DNA of 64,000 nt from CAVQEK01 sp964596645 (GTDB lineage Bacteria > Bacteroidota > Bacteroidia > Cytophagales > Cyclobacteriaceae). Positions 61,534 through 64,000 of the stretch are shown here, piece after piece (position 1 is the stretch's first letter; each line of letters begins with the position of its first letter). The DNA is taken from NCBI GenBank assembly GCA_964596645.1, contig CAZQVB010000023.1:9903-73902 (forward strand), written 5' to 3'. The notes below the pieces were generated by a model. It was not told the origin of the DNA. It saw only the letters and a program-made list of their open reading frames with translations, and made no database searches. Made by a program: the position numbers and the translations under genes.

Positions 61534-62625
61534 TCAGTTGTATTTTATGGTGATTGTATCGCTTTGAATCTCAAACTGAAAGTCCATGGCAAAGCCTAAA
61601 GAGATCAGGACCGTCTCCAGGCTCTTGTTCTGGAATTCCCCATTGTAGGCCCAAGGCTTCACTGCTTCATTGGTTATATTAACCTCGACTCCGTACCAAT
61701 TTTCCAGCTTTTCAAACACTTCTCTTTCCCCGGCATTTTCAAAATAAAGAATACCATCTTTCCACGATAGCATTGCTTTTTCATCGAAGGTGAAGCTCGA
61801 CAGGTGCCCGTCTTCGCCAATCTCTACCGCCTCCCCGACCATTGGAAAGATATCTTCACCCCCGTCGTTAAGTGCTACGCGCACCTGCCCTTCTGTCAGG
61901 AATATCCTTGATGCGTCAGGATCAACAATTCGCACATTAAATTCCGTGCCTAAGGCCGTAGTTGTGAGATCCTGAGTTCTGACCACAAATGGACGTGCCG
62001 GGTCTGTTGCCACTTTATAATAGGCTTCTCCCGTCAGCAGCTCTATTTCTCTTTTGTATTCACCCAAGTATTTACGATACCTGATGCTGCTTCCTGCATT
62101 GAGGATTACTTCAGAGCCATCACTCAGGAAAAATCTCATTTTTTGCCCCCATGCCGTGGTCTTCTCTATCATTTGATCTTCGAGAGCTACTTGTGGCGCC
62201 GGTGCTTCGGTAAATTGCTGGAGTACAAATATTGTAGATGCGAAAATTGCCACGACAGCTGCAGTCCACCACATCCTCCTATACTTTGGTGTGGTGGTGC
62301 GCACAGCACCGGTCGGTGCAAGCATGGATGATGGCTTTATAGATAAGATGGGTGTTTCAGTAGATTTAATATGGGAAGCCGAACTGACTATGTCCTGCTC
62401 AATTGTTCTCCACAGGTCGTTGACACGCTCTTCTGAAATATGATGTTCTTCCTGAGGTAAGGATAAGAGAATTTGCCGCGCTTTCCTGAGCGTCTGGATT
62501 CTGGAAGGGTTTTTTCGGATGTACTCATTCCAGGAATTGTCTATTGTGGAATGATCCCCATAAACCCATTCCCTAAAGCTTTTGTCCAGCACCAACTCCT
62601 CAACGCTGTATTCTTTATCCTTCAT
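61534..62625 (-). CDS. FecR-type anti-sigma factor
   Basis: This protein of about 363 aa spans the inner membrane once (about residues 118-138, MWWTAAVVAIFASTIFVL). The N-terminal cytoplasmic part should bind the ECF factor. The periplasmic FecR domain is shown by FVVRTQDLTTTALGTEFNV, and the C-terminal DUF4974-type domain by LENWYGVEVNITNEAV and SLETVLISLGFAMDFQFE. It relays a signal from the SusC STN domain to the sigma factor. I chose the ATG at 62625; the longer in-frame reading from 62640 starts with TTG. Confidence 0.94.
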   Translation of the reverse strand: MKDKEYSVEELVLDKSFREWVYGDHSTIDNSWNEYIRKNPSRIQTLRKARQILLSLPQEEHHISEERVNDLWRTIEQDIVSSASHIKSTETPILSIKPSSMLAPTGAVRTTTPKYRRMWWTAAVVAIFASTIFVLQQFTEAPAPQVALEDQMIEKTTAWGQKMRFFLSDGSEVILNAGSSIRYRKYLGEYKREIELLTGEAYYKVATDPARPFVVRTQDLTTTALGTEFNVRIVDPDASRIFLTEGQVRVALNDGGEDIFPMVGEAVEIGEDGHLSSFTFDEKAMLSWKDGILYFENAGEREVFEKLENWYGVEVNITNEAVKPWAYNGEFQNKSLETVLISLGFAMDFQFEIQSDTITIKYN

Positions 62626-62813
62626 AATTTTCGCTTTCAACCTGAAGTGGCAGCACCCGGTGATAGTTATCCACTTTTCGCCAAATTTTTTTTATTCTTT
62701 TCAGTGAGGATGATGAAGTGATCTAAAGCCAGTGAAATTCCTGACTTGGAGCTTATTGAAGTGTCTTTTGACATAGATCTATGCTAAGAGACCAGTCATT
62801 ATAAGTTCAGTGG

Positions 62814-63428
62814 CTACAAAGACATCATCCAGGTGCAGGTGAAGAAGAGCAACAAATATCTGCGCAGCGTGGATATTGCCTTCCAGGCCAGCGTGTATAC
62901 CGACCTGATATTCATTGACATTGTATCAGAAACCTCTTCATAGCTATATTTTTGAAAAAACAACAGGTGAATGACTTCTTTTTGTTTTGGGGATAATGAG
63001 TCGATCGCTTCTTTGATCTTTAGGCTTTTTTCGCTGGCCTCTTGGCCTTCTATCAACACAGTTTCAAACGGAAACGACACAGTGACCAAGCTTTCAGTAT
63101 TGTATCTTTCGGTTTCAGAGGCGCGCTTCGATTGTTGCTGATAGGCCCTCATGATTTTCCATCTCAGCGCCTTCATGAGATAGTAATCAATCTTCTTTAC
63201 GTCAGCCAGTTGAGCTTTTCGTCGCCACAAATCAATGAATAGTTCCTGAATGCAGTCTTCCACAACTGCCTCGGAGTTGAACACCTTCATGCCATAATTA
63301 AACAGTAGCTTCACATGGTCGCGGTAGATCGTTTCGAAAGCTTCAATGCTTCCGGCTTTGAAAGCAAGCCATAACTGTTGGTTGGACAGGTGAGCCAGAG
63401 AAGTTACCTTACTTTTTTCAGACATCAT
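62814..63428 (-). CDS. ECF-type sigma factor of the PUL
   Basis: This 204-aa sigma factor has region 2 (SIEAFETIYRDHVKLLFNYG and VEDCIQELFIDLW) and region 4 (LSPKQKEVIHLLFFQKYSYE, SDTMSMNIRSVYTLAWKAI). After region 4 it ends with the hydrophobic stretch YLLLFFTCTW, which could fold on the domain. It lies 188 bases upstream of fecR. Together with FecR and the STN-bearing SusC it forms a cell-surface signalling relay, and susC is the most likely target promoter (inference). Confidence 0.95.
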   Translation of the reverse strand: MMSEKSKVTSLAHLSNQQLWLAFKAGSIEAFETIYRDHVKLLFNYGMKVFNSEAVVEDCIQELFIDLWRRKAQLADVKKIDYYLMKALRWKIMRAYQQQSKRASETERYNTESLVTVSFPFETVLIEGQEASEKSLKIKEAIDSLSPKQKEVIHLLFFQKYSYEEVSDTMSMNIRSVYTLAWKAISTLRRYLLLFFTCTWMMSL

Positions 63429-63906
63429 ATTGAGAAGCGTAACTAATTTATATTCAATTTAAGAATCCTTTCTTGATTAAACCAGCTTTATTTAGCGATG
63501 AGCCGATCATTCTTATCAAAAGCACAAATTCGCCTGAACGGTAAAATTATTAAGTGAATCAGAGGTCCAATGAGGTTTTCAATTAGGCGCTGATCGTTAC
63601 ATGCTGAGAAAATGAATATAAAAATTGTCTGTCAACTTTTATATTTCTCTTTAAATATCGCTCAGATAACAACACGAAGTAAATAATTTTACATTCTCAG
63701 TAGATGGGAGTAAACAGATCAAAGCGAGCGTGCAAGAAAAAATGAAACAGGGCGATTTTTTAGAGGCGATTAAACAATAAATAGCTTTAAAGACTCAAAT
63801 TAATATACCGCAATCTGCATGGAGCCTAGGGAACCATGTTTATAATTCATTTATTTTTAAACTAAATAAGTAAAGGGTTCGAAAATTCCCGCAGTATCAG
63901 TTCATT
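63429..63906. other. AT-rich intergenic region at the PUL boundary
   Basis: This region separates the PUL sigma factor from GC-rich coding sequence at the right edge. It holds the promoter area of the ECF gene. A plus-strand frame at 63670-63780 reads like protein (VNNFTFSVDGSKQIKASVQ, then MKQGDFLEAIKQ and stop) but has no start codon after the preceding stop, so it may be a gene remnant. No hairpin, repeat or RNA gene is evident. Confidence 0.4.
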
Positions 63907-64000
63907 TTAACATCGCTTAAGCTTGGTCGGAGGCGTCACGCTGCCGCCGCCCTCGCAGGCGTAGGCTTCGTAGTCGTGCGTGCGGAAGCTCAGCGTGCCG
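63907..64000 (-). CDS. C-terminal end of a GC-rich gene, partial
   Basis: On the minus strand an open frame runs in from the right edge and ends at TAA (63907-63909). Its last residues are FRTHDYEAYACEGGGSV followed by TPPTKLKRC. The codons are strongly GC-rich, as in the backbone genes and unlike the PUL. The family is not recognised. It is the 3' end of a gene whose main part lies outside the window. The last few residues could be new sequence created by an insertion. Confidence 0.5.
   Translation of the reverse strand, partial: GTLSFRTHDYEAYACEGGGSVTPPTKLKRC

Noticed and set aside
1..64000. tRNA, rRNA, riboswitch, prophage or intact insertion sequence
   Set aside because: No cloverleaf, conserved rRNA block, aptamer-like structure, phage gene or transposase with terminal repeats was recognised by eye; a covariance-model scan could still find small RNAs.

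Overview
The window looks like a chromosomal segment of a Bacteroidota species, most likely a marine or soil member of the order Cytophagales (inference). The evidence is a SusC/SusD pair with a FecR anti-sigma factor and an ECF sigma factor, several -7 boxes of the Bacteroidota form TAnnTTTG, frequent lipoproteins with relaxed lipoboxes, an S46 dipeptidyl-peptidase, BatB/BatC, a YfhO-type giant membrane protein and a long-form PurC. No rRNA, tRNA, CRISPR array, intact transposase or phage gene was seen.

Region 1 (0.1-7.3 kb, minus strand) holds an ECF sigma factor whose partner genes would lie beyond the left edge, a kinase-less HBM/HAMP/GAF membrane sensor, and a four-gene cluster (GH51-like arabinofuranosidase lipoprotein, Gfo/Idh/MocA oxidoreductase, rhodanese, SDR). 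Region 2 (7.5-35 kb, mostly plus strand, GC-rich codons) is housekeeping. It contains lgt, an Omp85-like barrel, a DPP7-type peptidase, an Ig-like repeat protein, a malate/tartrate dehydrogenase coupled to a dicarboxylate transporter, YfhO, a surface-glycan cassette with a flippase, batB-batC, thiolase, a MORN-repeat lipoprotein, purC, a STAS protein, rnz and a queuosine-precursor transporter. Inside it, 21.6-25.5 kb is a clearly AT-richer cassette of two glycosyltransferases and two methyltransferases, which suggests transfer.

Region 3 (about 35-63.5 kb) is a large polysaccharide utilisation locus (PUL). At its right end an ECF sigma factor and FecR stand upstream of a SusC with an N-terminal STN signalling domain, SusD and a small lipoprotein. 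The minus-strand run continues with a GH50-like enzyme, a divergent GH42-like enzyme and a large secreted protein of no family I can name. A plus-strand operon encodes a beta-helix lipoprotein, a Tat-exported GH10-like enzyme, a Tat-exported GH29 fucosidase and a mutarotase-like lipoprotein, followed by a HEPN/MNT toxin-antitoxin pair. Divergent from that operon are a sulfatase and a GH78 rhamnosidase-like enzyme, and further left a GH42 beta-galactosidase. The set points to a sulfated heteroglycan with galactose, rhamnose, fucose and perhaps xylose, from algae or plants; the exact substrate cannot be read from the sequence.

The PUL carries clear marks of decay. An SGNH esterase has one in-frame amber codon. 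The next gene, a sulfatase, has a one-base shift in a T9 run and is cut off after its active-site motif. A C-terminal AraC-type DNA-binding fragment sits at the end of the minus-strand enzyme run. GC-rich minus-strand coding debris lies at both PUL edges (34.7-34.9 kb and 63.9-64.0 kb) and may mark where the island entered. The most novel candidates are the 734-residue secreted protein (49.3-51.5 kb), the divergent GH42-like enzyme, and the toxin-antitoxin pair embedded in a locus whose old regulator has been lost.
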